NCBI GenBank assembly: GCA_009783265.1
Contig: WRHM01000001.1
Span: 124,001 to 188,000 of the forward strand
Length of the DNA: 64,000 nucleotides
Direction: 5' to 3'
Source of the DNA: Oscillospiraceae bacterium
Lineage (GTDB): Bacteria > Bacillota > Clostridia > Oscillospirales > WRJC01
The position numbers and the translations under genes are program-made. A model generated the notes under the pieces. The model saw only the letters and a program-made list of their open reading frames with translations. It did not search any database and had not been told where the DNA came from. The stretch's first letter is position 1, and each line of letters opens with the position of its first letter. Below, piece by piece: positions 43,935 to 53,039 of this stretch.

Positions 43935-45860
43935 TTATAATGCTCCCCCTTTGTATCTCAGCACGAGCATTGTAATATCGTCGGCTTGCTCCGCGCCTTC
44001 GGCGAATTTGTCGATGTCGCGCCTGACTGATACCGCAAATTCCTTGAGCGGCAAATCGAGATAACTGTTTGCCGATTCTAACAGGCGCGGATTATTGAAC
44101 AACTCGTCTTTTCGGTTTACAGCTTCGGTCACTCCGTCTGTGTATAAAAACAATTCGTCGCCCGGCTGTAAAGTTATTTCATGCTGTTTATAAAATATAT
44201 CTTCTATACCCGCGAGAACGAAGCCCGATTTTGTTTTCAGCCAATTAAAACGCTCCCCCTGTTTGATGAGCGGCGGGTTATGCCCGGCATTGACAAAAGT
44301 AAATTTTCCGCTCGGTATGTCGAGATAACCTAATACTGCCGTGACGAACATACCGGCTTCATTATTTTCGCAAAGCAAATTATTGACGGTTTCAAAAACT
44401 TCTTTTGGGGGTTTTCCATATTGCGCATTGTTCTTGATCAGCGTTTTGGCGATAACCATAAACAGTGCGGCAGGGATACCTTTGCCCGATACATCCGCCA
44501 TAACTACTGCAAGAGTGTTATCATCAATTAAAAAGAAATCGTAAAAATCGCCGCCTACTTCTTTGGCGGGCTGCATACTGGCATATATGTCAAACTCGGC
44601 GCGTTCGGGGAATGCGGGAAATATGCACGGCATCATACTTGACTGTATTTGCGTGGCGACGTTCAGTTCCGCGCCGATACGCTCTTTTTCGGCGCGTTCC
44701 CGCGCACTCTGCTCTATAGACGCTTTCAAATCGACGGTCATTTTATTAAATGCCGCCGCCAACGTGCCAAACTCGTCTTTTGAGTTCAAAATAATTTGCT
44801 TATCAAGATTGCCGCCGCCCAATTCCGCGACGCCTGCCGTAAGTTTATAAAGGGGCCGGTTGATAAGTCTCGATAACAAATAAGCAGCCAATGCCAGCAG
44901 GATAATTAAAGATACGCCGATAATAACAGTAAACTGATTATTTCGTGTTTCGATTTCTGCAAAAATCTCCCGCGCCGGTATCTGTACTGAAAACAGCCAG
45001 CCGTTGTCAAAAAGACGGGAAAACGATATATATTGCAATCCTTCAAAATTAAATTCGCCGATATTCACGCCGTCTCCGTTAAAACGAAGCTCATGATACC
45101 ACGGCAGCGCGGACAGCAATGAGCCGACATAACCAACCCCGCTTTCATAAGTGTTGGAAATAACATAATCGTCTTTCGGCGAGGCGAGTAAAGCAAAACT
45201 GTTTTCCGTTGGCTTTATATCCGATAACCTGTTTACAACGCTCTGTATCTCCCAATCTACGGTGGACATACCCACAAACCGTTCGCTATCGTCATAGATA
45301 CCCGCGCCGACTGTGGTCATCAGGGCGTTGGTTCCGGTATCGTCAAAATAAGGCGCCGTCCAAACGGTGCCGTTATTGCCGCCAAGCCCGGCGGCGATCG
45401 TAGTGTACCACATCTGCGTGTGGTAATCGTATTCTTCGGCTTCAAAACTGGGGTCATGGCGTACGGCGTTTAACTCCGGGTCGAAAAACGCGTAGTAACA
45501 CACCCTCCGCGTACTGGATTCAAGCGCGTATGGCTCAAACCAGATACCGCCGCCTATTGCGGCTGTAAACGCGCTGAAATTTTCTACAGATATAGATATG
45601 CCCGCACTGTCGGAAGCTTTTCCCGTTTGATAAAATTGACGTCCCGCCAGCGCAAGATCAATGGCGTTGCGTTCCATTTCGGCGATAATTTTGCCTACCC
45701 TCTCGCTTTCATAGGCTACAATCCCCGATAATTCGTTAGTCCGTAGTTGCCGGTAATTTGCGGTGGCAGCAGCAGAATAGACGGCAAATGCCGCCGCAAT
45801 CAATGCAAAGAATCCAAGTACGATAACCAATATTTTAATCCTGACAGAAACGGCGTTCAC
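43935..45860 (-). CDS. Cache-HAMP-PP2C sensor phosphatase (RsbU/SpoIIE type)
   Basis: 641 residues. Membrane segment near 8-30, an extracytoplasmic double Cache-like sensor (about 35-310, with GGIWFEPYALESSTRRVCYY and GMSTVDWEIQSVVNRL), a second membrane segment (about 315-340, VIIGVSLIILLALAAYLLSR), HAMP (RLINRPLYKLTAGVAELGGG) and PP2C SpoIIE domain (VGGDFYDFF, ADVSGKGIPAALFM, FVNAGHNPPLI, ADDITMLVL). Metal-binding Asp residues are present. It should sense a small ligand and dephosphorylate the STAS protein encoded just upstream. Confidence 0.92.
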   Translation of the reverse strand: MNAVSVRIKILVIVLGFFALIAAAFAVYSAAATANYRQLRTNELSGIVAYESERVGKIIAEMERNAIDLALAGRQFYQTGKASDSAGISISVENFSAFTAAIGGGIWFEPYALESSTRRVCYYAFFDPELNAVRHDPSFEAEEYDYHTQMWYTTIAAGLGGNNGTVWTAPYFDDTGTNALMTTVGAGIYDDSERFVGMSTVDWEIQSVVNRLSDIKPTENSFALLASPKDDYVISNTYESGVGYVGSLLSALPWYHELRFNGDGVNIGEFNFEGLQYISFSRLFDNGWLFSVQIPAREIFAEIETRNNQFTVIIGVSLIILLALAAYLLSRLINRPLYKLTAGVAELGGGNLDKQIILNSKDEFGTLAAAFNKMTVDLKASIEQSARERAEKERIGAELNVATQIQSSMMPCIFPAFPERAEFDIYASMQPAKEVGGDFYDFFLIDDNTLAVVMADVSGKGIPAALFMVIAKTLIKNNAQYGKPPKEVFETVNNLLCENNEAGMFVTAVLGYLDIPSGKFTFVNAGHNPPLIKQGERFNWLKTKSGFVLAGIEDIFYKQHEITLQPGDELFLYTDGVTEAVNRKDELFNNPRLLESANSYLDLPLKEFAVSVRRDIDKFAEGAEQADDITMLVLRYKGGAL

Positions 45861-45910
45861 CTTCCTTCATATTCATTACCCCAGAATAAAACCAGTCGTC
45901 GGCAAACAAT

Positions 45911-46210
45911 TCAAATAATAGTCAGCATATCGGAAAAGCCTGTCATTTCAAGTATTTCCATAACATCATCCGAAACGCCGGTTACAGTCATAGAACAGCT
46001 TTTAGCTTTTGCTGTTTTCTGGCCCATCAGCAGTACGCGCAATCCCGCAGAGGAGACATAAACGAGATTTTTGAAATCCAACATAACTTCTTTTGCCTTG
46101 TCAAAAGCGGGAATAAGTACATTCTGAAACTGCGGCGCAGTAGTGGTGTCCAGTCTGCCCTCAATGGCCAGAATGAGCTTTCCGTTTTCCTGTGTTTTGT
46201 TAATGGTCAT
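45911..46210 (-). CDS. STAS-domain antagonist (RsbV/SpoIIAA-like)
   Basis: 99 residues, first gene of the operon. The motif LVYVSSAGLRVLLMGQK aligns with the SpoIIAA phosphorylation loop, giving Ser54 as the expected phosphoacceptor. The role is to bind the kinase when dephosphorylated. TAGGAGGAACC lies before the ATG. Confidence 0.92.
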   Translation of the reverse strand: MTINKTQENGKLILAIEGRLDTTTAPQFQNVLIPAFDKAKEVMLDFKNLVYVSSAGLRVLLMGQKTAKAKSCSMTVTGVSDDVMEILEMTGFSDMLTII

Positions 46211-46458
46211 TATGGGTTCCTCCTAAACACCTGTATAAGATTTATTCATTTTGTTATTATACGTCACTTTTGTGAACATTTTAACAAAGTGTTTTTATAC
46301 CATTGTAAACAATAAGATTTTATACGCTCTGCGGGATTAAAATCGACCATTTGAAAATATACCGGAATTCTAATTAAGAATTATTGTTATTGTAAAAAAT
46401 AATTTGTTATGCTATAATATAACATAGTAAATAAAATAAGCAAGGAGGATATATCTAT
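46211..46458. promoter_or_regulatory. Divergent intergenic region with promoter for the radical-SAM gene
   Basis: TTGTAA (46390-46395), 17 bases, TATAAT (46413-46418) drives the + strand gene. For the minus-strand operon a TATAAT on the minus strand at 46260-46255 has only a weak TTAAAA -35 at 17-base spacing, next to an imperfect repeat of GTTCACAAAAGTGAC, so it may need an activator or another sigma factor. Confidence 0.6.
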
Positions 46459-47715
46459 ATGGCGAATATATTAATCAAACCGGCGTTGTCAACCGAAGAA
46501 AAATTGTCTCTCATGCGGGAAGACGCTGAATATGATATATGTGATAACGAACCTAAAACATACGGTCTTGACGGCATAACCGAAGCGATGAAAATAAGAT
46601 CTGAGAGACAGCCGCCGAAAGTACCGAAGATATATATGGCGAACCGTTGCATATTCGACTGTAAATACTGTTGCCACCGGTGCGCTAACGAAAAGAAACA
46701 GGGATATGTTCACGAGCCTGCCGAACTTGCCCGCCTTGCCATAGAAGAAGCAAAAAATAATACTAACGGCATATTTATCAGTTCGGCAATACACAAGTCT
46801 GCTGATTACACTGGCGAATTGATTCTGGAGACGCTGCGAAAAATAAGGTTTGAACATGAGTATAAAGGATATGTTCACGCTAAGATTATGCCCGGCACAG
46901 ACCCGATATTGATTGAGCAGACAGGGTGGCTTGCCGACAGGCTGAGTATAAATATAGAATTGCCTCATTCAGAGGGATATAAAACTATAGCAAAACAAAA
47001 GAATCGTGACAACATACTCAAGCCTATGACGAATATCGCACAGAATATATTGGGTCATAGGGACGAAAGGGACAGCAACAACCGGCGTTATGCCAGATCC
47101 GGGCAGACAACTCAGATGATGGTCGGGACTATGGGGGAAACTGACCGCATTATTTTAAACCTTGCAGAAGCGTTATATAAAAAGTATAACCTGCGGCGGG
47201 TATATTACAGTTCATTCGGAGTGCCTGCCATTCTGACCGATGCCTTGCCCGGTATGAATACCCCTGCGTGGCGGTCGCGCCGAATGTATCAGGCTGACCG
47301 TCTGGTAGAATTATATAATTACTCGTCGGATGAATTGCTCCCCGAAGATAATCCAAGCCTCGAATATGATATAGACCCGAAAGCGGCATGGGCAATCCGG
47401 CATCTTGAACTGTTTCCTGTCGAAGTCAATAATGCCCCGTATGAAATGCTGATACGTGTACCCGGTTTCGGCATAACAAGCGCGAAACGTATAATCGAAG
47501 CGCGGCGGCACTGTATTATAACTCATGATATTATGCGGCAGATGCACATATCAATGAAACGCTCGGCGTTCTTTATAACGTGCAACGGAAAGTATATTGG
47601 CTCTGCCTCTCTGGATAGACCTACAGAACTGCGGCATAATCTATGCGACACAGTGGAGCAGCTGACTTTATTCGACGACAGCACGGAGATATATGAGCAG
47701 AACTGCTGTGTGTGA
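46459..47715 (+). CDS. Radical-SAM protein, putative DNA modification/repair type
   Basis: 418 residues. The cluster motif is NRCIFDCKYCCHRC (Cys-x3-Cys-x2-Cys within it), preceded by a basic PPKVPKIYMA; later TTQMMVGTMGETDRIILNLA and a C-terminal helix-hairpin-helix (EMLIRVPGFGITSAKRIIEA) that suggests DNA binding. This matches the family named putative DNA modification/repair radical SAM protein (TIGR03916 as I recall it). Its usual partner, a DUF4130/uracil-glycosylase-like protein, is not encoded next to it in this window. AAGGAGG site. Confidence 0.85.
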   Translation: MANILIKPALSTEEKLSLMREDAEYDICDNEPKTYGLDGITEAMKIRSERQPPKVPKIYMANRCIFDCKYCCHRCANEKKQGYVHEPAELARLAIEEAKNNTNGIFISSAIHKSADYTGELILETLRKIRFEHEYKGYVHAKIMPGTDPILIEQTGWLADRLSINIELPHSEGYKTIAKQKNRDNILKPMTNIAQNILGHRDERDSNNRRYARSGQTTQMMVGTMGETDRIILNLAEALYKKYNLRRVYYSSFGVPAILTDALPGMNTPAWRSRRMYQADRLVELYNYSSDELLPEDNPSLEYDIDPKAAWAIRHLELFPVEVNNAPYEMLIRVPGFGITSAKRIIEARRHCIITHDIMRQMHISMKRSAFFITCNGKYIGSASLDRPTELRHNLCDTVEQLTLFDDSTEIYEQNCCV

Positions 47716-47834
47716 TTATTTTTTATATAAATTATTCCTGACTAAGCCGGGACAAGCTGCTGTCGTCACAAAAATAATCGAAGAGATTTACACAAGTTCT
47801 GACCCCTTTAAAGCCGTATATTTTAATTAAAAAT

Positions 47835-49112
47835 TTATTTTACCCCGATAAAAAGTGCGTCGGAATTAAAATCAGGCATTTTTATAATTGATTTATCAGG
47901 GCCGTATATTATATGCGGTTTCGCGAAATGTTTTTCGCTCATATTTACCATAATAAAATCATAACCGGATAAATCGCATCCTACTGTTATGTCTTCGCCG
48001 TACGGCAGATATAGCGCTATCTTTTTGCCGTCGGGGGATTTTGCCGCCCGTATTTCTTTTCTTTGGAGAGAATGATTGTTTTGTATAATATCGCAGGGTT
48101 CAATGTCAAACATATCGTACTGCTCAAAAATATATTTTACAAAAGAACCTTCCCATGCCCCTTTGAAATTCAGGGCGGTTTGCCATGAGAACGCCGTCCC
48201 GCCGTAATTTATATTGGCGAAATCTTTGCCGTGCCTGTACCAGCCCCACAACCCCTGAGCGCCGTAGCCTATCCCCGACTTGCTGCCGGAAAGTACGCCC
48301 TGCCACATTGCGCGCCGCTGGTCAAACTCACTATACCTGCCGTAGAGCTCCTGTGTATGGCTGTGACCTTCATAATAAAATTCGCCGTTTAAAATAGGAC
48401 GTTTCACGGATTTATTATAATATTCTTGCGTCATTTCATAGGCAAGACAAGTTTTGTCGCCTCTGTGGCCCGGCTGCAAAATATAAAAATCAAGCAACGG
48501 CGAAAACATAAACTCGTCCGGAAGTTGTGTGTCCGGGGTCAGATGAAAACACGTAAGCCCTGTCGGGTCGGCTTTTTTTACGGCATTAAGAGCCGTGTGA
48601 AAATATTTGCGCGTCATTTCGTTGTTTAAGTCAGTATCCCCCGCCACTATATAGATCGGGTTTAGATCCTTAAATAATCCCGCGGCGTATTCCGAATATG
48701 TCTCCACTACTTCAAGCGGCATGACTGCTTCAGGCCTGTTTTTGACAGCCCATGTATTCGCCGTATAACTCGCGTGAAGTATTACCAGCATGGGGATAAA
48801 TCCTTTATCCACGGCTTTTGTCAGCATTTTTTTCGCTCTCGCAAAATATTCGTCATTAAGCTTATAAAAATCAAAATTTCCATTCTCTTTTAATTCAAAC
48901 GGATAAATACCACTGTCGGGGATTCCGCCGTCCCATTGATGCAGGACAGATAATTGCACGGCGTTAAAGTTTTGCATACGGCGGTAATCAAGATAATAAT
49001 CCCATTCTGTCTCTGTCGGGTTATATAACGCAGTCCATACTGTATCGGCAAGAATAAAAATTTTTTTGCCGTCTTTTAAAAAATAATCTTTTGACGACGA
49101 GATAGATAACAT
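47835..49112 (-). CDS. DUF4038 apiosidase-like glycoside hydrolase
   Basis: 425 residues. TIM-barrel hydrolase of the DUF4038/apiosidase-like type (GH140 neighbourhood): GKKIFILADTVWTALYNPTE, NAVQLSVLHQWDGGIP, PIYIVAGDTD (a likely catalytic Asp region), RPILNGEFYYEGHSH (candidate Glu), GSKSGIGYGAQGLWGWY and a C-terminal DUF5060/5605-like beta part. No signal peptide, so it acts on imported oligosaccharides. Apiose is a plant cell-wall and glycoside sugar. GGAGAAAC site. Confidence 0.78.
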   Translation of the reverse strand: MLSISSSKDYFLKDGKKIFILADTVWTALYNPTETEWDYYLDYRRMQNFNAVQLSVLHQWDGGIPDSGIYPFELKENGNFDFYKLNDEYFARAKKMLTKAVDKGFIPMLVILHASYTANTWAVKNRPEAVMPLEVVETYSEYAAGLFKDLNPIYIVAGDTDLNNEMTRKYFHTALNAVKKADPTGLTCFHLTPDTQLPDEFMFSPLLDFYILQPGHRGDKTCLAYEMTQEYYNKSVKRPILNGEFYYEGHSHTQELYGRYSEFDQRRAMWQGVLSGSKSGIGYGAQGLWGWYRHGKDFANINYGGTAFSWQTALNFKGAWEGSFVKYIFEQYDMFDIEPCDIIQNNHSLQRKEIRAAKSPDGKKIALYLPYGEDITVGCDLSGYDFIMVNMSEKHFAKPHIIYGPDKSIIKMPDFNSDALFIGVK

Positions 49113-49197
49113 ATTTTGTTTCTCCTTTTTAAATTTTTAAATAATCTGGCGTAAATCGCCAAACTGTTTTTTTGCTTTGAGTTTTTCTAAATTATTC

Positions 49198-49227
49198 TTG
49201 ACAATTAATGTTATAAGCATGTATAAT
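49198..49227 (+). promoter_or_regulatory. Promoter of the ABC exporter operon
   Basis: TTGACA (49198-49203), 18-base spacer, TATAAT (49222-49227): both boxes perfect. Confidence 0.8.
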
Positions 49228-49262
49228 AATATTAAAATAAAATAAAAAAAGAGGTGTATCTG

Positions 49263-49979
49263 TTGATTCAAATGAACAATATCGTCAAGCGTTTCGGAGA
49301 GCAGACTGTTCTGTCCGACGTTACGCTTGAAGTGAGCGAACATGAAATCTTCGGCTTGTTAGGCCCCTCAGGCGCGGGCAAAACTACTATCATCAATATT
49401 CTCACAAATAAACTGGATCCCGACGGCGGCAGCCATAAAATCGGCGCGACGCCGTTTGAAACCGGACTTATGCTCGACGAGGACGGATTATTTGTCCGGT
49501 TGAGTTGCTTTGAGAATCTTAACGTTTTTGCGGATATTTACGGCATATCTCATGATAAATCGCTGGAAGCTTTGAAAAACGTGGGACTGGAGAAAGCGGC
49601 GAAAAAAGCCGTCTCTGATTTATCCAAAGGAATGCGCCAAAGATTAGCTCTCGCAAGAGCGATTCTTCATAAACCCAAAATATTGTTTCTCGACGAGCCG
49701 ACCAGCGGGCTTGACCCTTTGACGGCGCGGGGCATACATAGACTGATAATGGGTTTGCGCGAGAGCGGCGCGACCGTATTTCTCACAACGCACAATATGG
49801 AAGAAGCGGTGAAGTTATGCGACAGGGTAGCGTTATTAAATAAAGGCAAAATAGTTGAACAGGGCGTTCCGTTAGAGATATGCGAGCGTCACAACGCCGT
49901 TAAAACAGTGCCGGATCTGGAAGCTGTTTTTATAAAAATGACGGGAGCAGACGCCAAAGAACTGGAAGAGGAGGGTTAA
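49263..49979 (+). CDS. ABC-2 type exporter ATP-binding protein
   Basis: 238 residues. Walker A GPSGAGKTT, signature LSKGMRQRLALARA, Walker B ILFLDEPTSGLDP and switch TTHNMEE. The DrrA/CcmA-like layout goes with multidrug, lipid or peptide export. TTG at 49263 is chosen because GAGGTG is six bases upstream; GTG at 49254 lies too close. The permease gene follows after six bases. Confidence 0.88.
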   Translation: MIQMNNIVKRFGEQTVLSDVTLEVSEHEIFGLLGPSGAGKTTIINILTNKLDPDGGSHKIGATPFETGLMLDEDGLFVRLSCFENLNVFADIYGISHDKSLEALKNVGLEKAAKKAVSDLSKGMRQRLALARAILHKPKILFLDEPTSGLDPLTARGIHRLIMGLRESGATVFLTTHNMEEAVKLCDRVALLNKGKIVEQGVPLEICERHNAVKTVPDLEAVFIKMTGADAKELEEEG

Positions 49980-49985
49980 ATAATA

Positions 49986-50681
49986 ATGAGAAGCTCAAAA
50001 GCTATATTTTTCAAACAAATGAAAGACGTCATGAAAAACCGAATGGTACTTATACAGTTTATATTGTTTCCCGTCATGGCGTTTATAATGACTGAACTTG
50101 TCGCCAAATCGAGCGACGAGATACCCAATAATATGTTTCTCACGATGTTCGCGGCAATGTTCGCAGGAATGGGGCCCCTTGTCACAACTGCCGGGGCAAT
50201 AGCCGAGGACAGGGAAAAAAAGAGCCTGCGTTTTCTTGTTATGGCAGGGGTAAAACCACATGAATATCTGATGGGTATCGGGGGATTTGTTCTGCTTGTG
50301 AGTTCAATAGTTTCTGTTTTTTTCGGATTAATCGGGGATTTTACCGCGGCAGAATTGTTAAAGTTTATACTGATATTAATATTCGGCTCGTTAACGTCTA
50401 TTTTGCTTGGAGCGGCTATCGGCATCTTTTCGAAAAATCAGCAGACGGCTACCGCGATAAGCGTGCCTGTGTTCATGATTTTATCCATGTGTCCGCTGAT
50501 TGCTCAATTTAACGAAACAGCAGAAAAAATAGCAGGTATTTTATATACTCAGCAGATAAACGCGGTTGTAAATGATTTTTCCGTATCGGCAGTAAAACCT
50601 GTATTAATTATACTGGCAAATTTAATTGTTTTTGTTGTTTTATTTATTCTGGCATATAAGAAAAAAGGATTAAAAGGCTGA
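49986..50681 (+). CDS. ABC-2 type exporter permease
   Basis: 231 residues with six membrane segments (first around VLIQFILFPVMAFIMTELVA, last ILANLIVFVVLFILAYK) and the conserved ABC-2 stretch AEDREKKSLRFLVMAGVKPH. It pairs with the preceding ATPase as a two-gene exporter. Substrate unknown. GAGGG site in the end of the ATPase gene. Confidence 0.87.
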   Translation: MRSSKAIFFKQMKDVMKNRMVLIQFILFPVMAFIMTELVAKSSDEIPNNMFLTMFAAMFAGMGPLVTTAGAIAEDREKKSLRFLVMAGVKPHEYLMGIGGFVLLVSSIVSVFFGLIGDFTAAELLKFILILIFGSLTSILLGAAIGIFSKNQQTATAISVPVFMILSMCPLIAQFNETAEKIAGILYTQQINAVVNDFSVSAVKPVLIILANLIVFVVLFILAYKKKGLKG

Positions 50682-50705
50682 TATTATATCTGTAGTTAAA
50701 TCAAA

Positions 50706-51683
50706 TTATAAGAGTGCCTGAGCAAGTATTTTCTCGGCGATTTCCATTGTTTTATACGCGTCGTTAAAATCAGATTCGCATTGCTTTTTTGAGCGGCAGC
50801 AATCGATAAAATCACGCGTTTTATTGACAAGCCCCGAGTGTACATAATATTCACCGCTTCCGGCGGCTTCCTCGGCTGAAATAAATTCAGGGACAAGGCT
50901 TCCGTCGCGGTAGATATTGACCCCGACTTCATGTTCTGCATCGACATATATTCCCGGCGCGTGCATTTCAACCCCGAATATTCTTTTACCCGACGACCAG
51001 TTGTTCATGAGAATGCCGACCGAACCGTTGTCAAAAGTCATCATTGCGTTTATTATATTATAATCCGGAACCATAAAAGCACGCATATTTGACGACAATT
51101 CCGCCAGTTCCCCGCCGCACATCCAGCGTATTGTATCTATGGCGTGGACTGCGTCGTCCATCATATGATCTCTTGCGCATGTATAAGGCTCGATAAGATA
51201 TTTATAAAATTTGCACACCGCAACTGTTACAGCTCCGCGTTTCACGCATTCTTCATAAGCCCGCATAACGCACGGAGTGCTTCTTCTCTGGAAAGACACC
51301 TGTGTCGTGCATTTGTTTTTATTTGCAAGATATGTGAGCATTTTACATTGATGCAAAGTTATTGCGAAGGGCTTTTCTATATAAAGATTAAACCCGTTTA
51401 TCAGGCACCATTCCCATAAATCATACATGATATGAGGATTTCCGATAACAGCCACTCCGTCGGGTTTTACTTCTTTGAGCATACGCTGATAATCATATAC
51501 TCCGAACTGCCCGTAACGCTTATCCTCCGGTATATTATATAAATCCGCCGTATTTTTTAATCTCTGCGGGTCAATATCGCATATCCCGCAAAACTCAACG
51601 TCTTTATGATAATTAAACGCCGGATATATAACCTGATTCGCGCGGCTTCCGCAGCCGACAAAAGCTATTCTGAATTTTTCCAT
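50706..51683 (-). CDS. Gfo/Idh/MocA oxidoreductase
   Basis: 325 residues. N-terminal Rossmann motif (RIAFVGCGSRANQVIYPA) with VAVIGNPHIMYDL, the family EKP motif (LYIEKPFAI) and a C-terminal substrate domain with DDAVHAIDTIRWM. NAD(P)-dependent oxidation or reduction of a sugar or inositol-like substrate is expected. It lies in a same-strand run with an amidohydrolase and a nitrilase, a likely catabolic set. TTAGGAG site. Confidence 0.87.
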   Translation of the reverse strand: MEKFRIAFVGCGSRANQVIYPAFNYHKDVEFCGICDIDPQRLKNTADLYNIPEDKRYGQFGVYDYQRMLKEVKPDGVAVIGNPHIMYDLWEWCLINGFNLYIEKPFAITLHQCKMLTYLANKNKCTTQVSFQRRSTPCVMRAYEECVKRGAVTVAVCKFYKYLIEPYTCARDHMMDDAVHAIDTIRWMCGGELAELSSNMRAFMVPDYNIINAMMTFDNGSVGILMNNWSSGKRIFGVEMHAPGIYVDAEHEVGVNIYRDGSLVPEFISAEEAAGSGEYYVHSGLVNKTRDFIDCCRSKKQCESDFNDAYKTMEIAEKILAQALL

Positions 51684-51732
51684 TTTTTTCTCCTAATATA
51701 TTTATAATTATATATTTTATTAAGTCCACATA

Positions 51733-53013
51733 TCAAGCGTTGAACGGCTCAAATCCGAGTTTGAATAAATCATTGGGGTTGTTGAAAAACCAGTCCGCGG
51801 CTATTTGTTTTGCCTTATGAATATTCAGCCAGCCGCTGTCAGTTAATTCGGACAGCGCACACGACACATTGTCTTTTGCCAGCGACAGATAACCGGCGAC
51901 CCATTCTATCATGCTTGTATCTCCGCCGAAAGCCATGATTTTACTGTGCGGCACAGTCATCACAGCGCGTTTCATAAATTCGACGCAATAAACCGGGTCT
52001 ATGCTCTGCACCCAGCAAAGATTTAAATATACATTCGGATAATTCTTGCCTATATAGATATATTCGTCCATATAAGGCCAGTTGCCATGAAATAAATCAA
52101 ATTTCACGTTTTCGTGCATTTCAATCGCGGGAATTAAATGCGCGGCGTTTGTTTTAACAATATCGTTTCTTATGCCCGCCATGTGTCCCGTATGTATCTG
52201 TACCGGCAGGTTATACTGCGCCGCCTTGCGCATGGCATACTGGAAAAGCCAGTCGTCGAGATAAACGGCGCGGTCGTCGCCGACAGTCTCGCGGGGGTTT
52301 ATCATCATCGCGTTAAAAACTTTTTCAGCCTCGTCTCTTGTTGGATTGCCGTATGCGATACTGCGCCTGTAAGCCGTTTGGTCTTTAAAGCAGACAACGC
52401 CGAAATCTACGCATTTTTGTAAATATTTATCGAAGCTTTCCAGATAATCGTCCAAGCATGTGATTGCACGGCCCAAATATTTCTGATACTTCAATAAATC
52501 CTGTTTTGAATGATTATTGTGAAATTCGGGCAGTTGAAACGCAAAACGGCAATATTTAGAATAATCTGTTTTGTTGCCGTCTACGAAGTCCATAAAGTCC
52601 CAGCTATCGACTACTTTTGCTTTAATATTCAGTTTCTCCATTGTGTTTTCATAAACCGAAGCTTCTCTTGATTTTAGTTTTTCTTCCAATATCAGAAAAT
52701 TTTCGTAACTGTCTATGTTGTCTATACCCCAGCATATACGCAGTCCCTCTATCATTCCCTGTGCGTATGCCGTATGCTTTGATTTATTATAAATCGTCAA
52801 AAAACGCTCATAGCGTTCTTTGGGCGGCATTTCTTTCGACAGACCGTCGCCTCCCGCCGACATATAATCCGACCAATAATAATTGTTTATCACAAAATCA
52901 AGCGCGTCGTCTGCGCCGTGATACTGCGTATAATGCTCATGCGTTTCTATTACCGGAATATTATCAAGATATTGTCTGATCTCACTGAAATATTTGTTGT
53001 TTGAACAGTACAT
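51733..53013 (-). CDS. Amidohydrolase-superfamily protein
   Basis: 426 residues, TIM-barrel amidohydrolase (Amidohydro_2 type): PVIETHEHYTQYHG at the start (His-x-His), QIHTGHMAG (metal His) and MAFGGDTSMIEWVAGYL (catalytic Asp) near the end, with NPNDLFKLG as in this family's C-terminus. The substrate may be a lactone or sugar acid by analogy, which is inference. It follows the nitrilase gene by 26 bases on the same strand. AGGAGG site. Confidence 0.8.
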   Translation of the reverse strand: MYCSNNKYFSEIRQYLDNIPVIETHEHYTQYHGADDALDFVINNYYWSDYMSAGGDGLSKEMPPKERYERFLTIYNKSKHTAYAQGMIEGLRICWGIDNIDSYENFLILEEKLKSREASVYENTMEKLNIKAKVVDSWDFMDFVDGNKTDYSKYCRFAFQLPEFHNNHSKQDLLKYQKYLGRAITCLDDYLESFDKYLQKCVDFGVVCFKDQTAYRRSIAYGNPTRDEAEKVFNAMMINPRETVGDDRAVYLDDWLFQYAMRKAAQYNLPVQIHTGHMAGIRNDIVKTNAAHLIPAIEMHENVKFDLFHGNWPYMDEYIYIGKNYPNVYLNLCWVQSIDPVYCVEFMKRAVMTVPHSKIMAFGGDTSMIEWVAGYLSLAKDNVSCALSELTDSGWLNIHKAKQIAADWFFNNPNDLFKLGFEPFNA

Positions 53014-53039
53014 AATTTATCCTCCTGTTTAATTAATAA

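Noticed and set aside
39348-46210. Reading the STAS/PP2C/kinase genes as a stressosome or classical SigB operon
   Set aside because: No RsbR/RsbS/RsbT homologues and no sigma factor are present; the remaining operon genes encode an ABC transporter.
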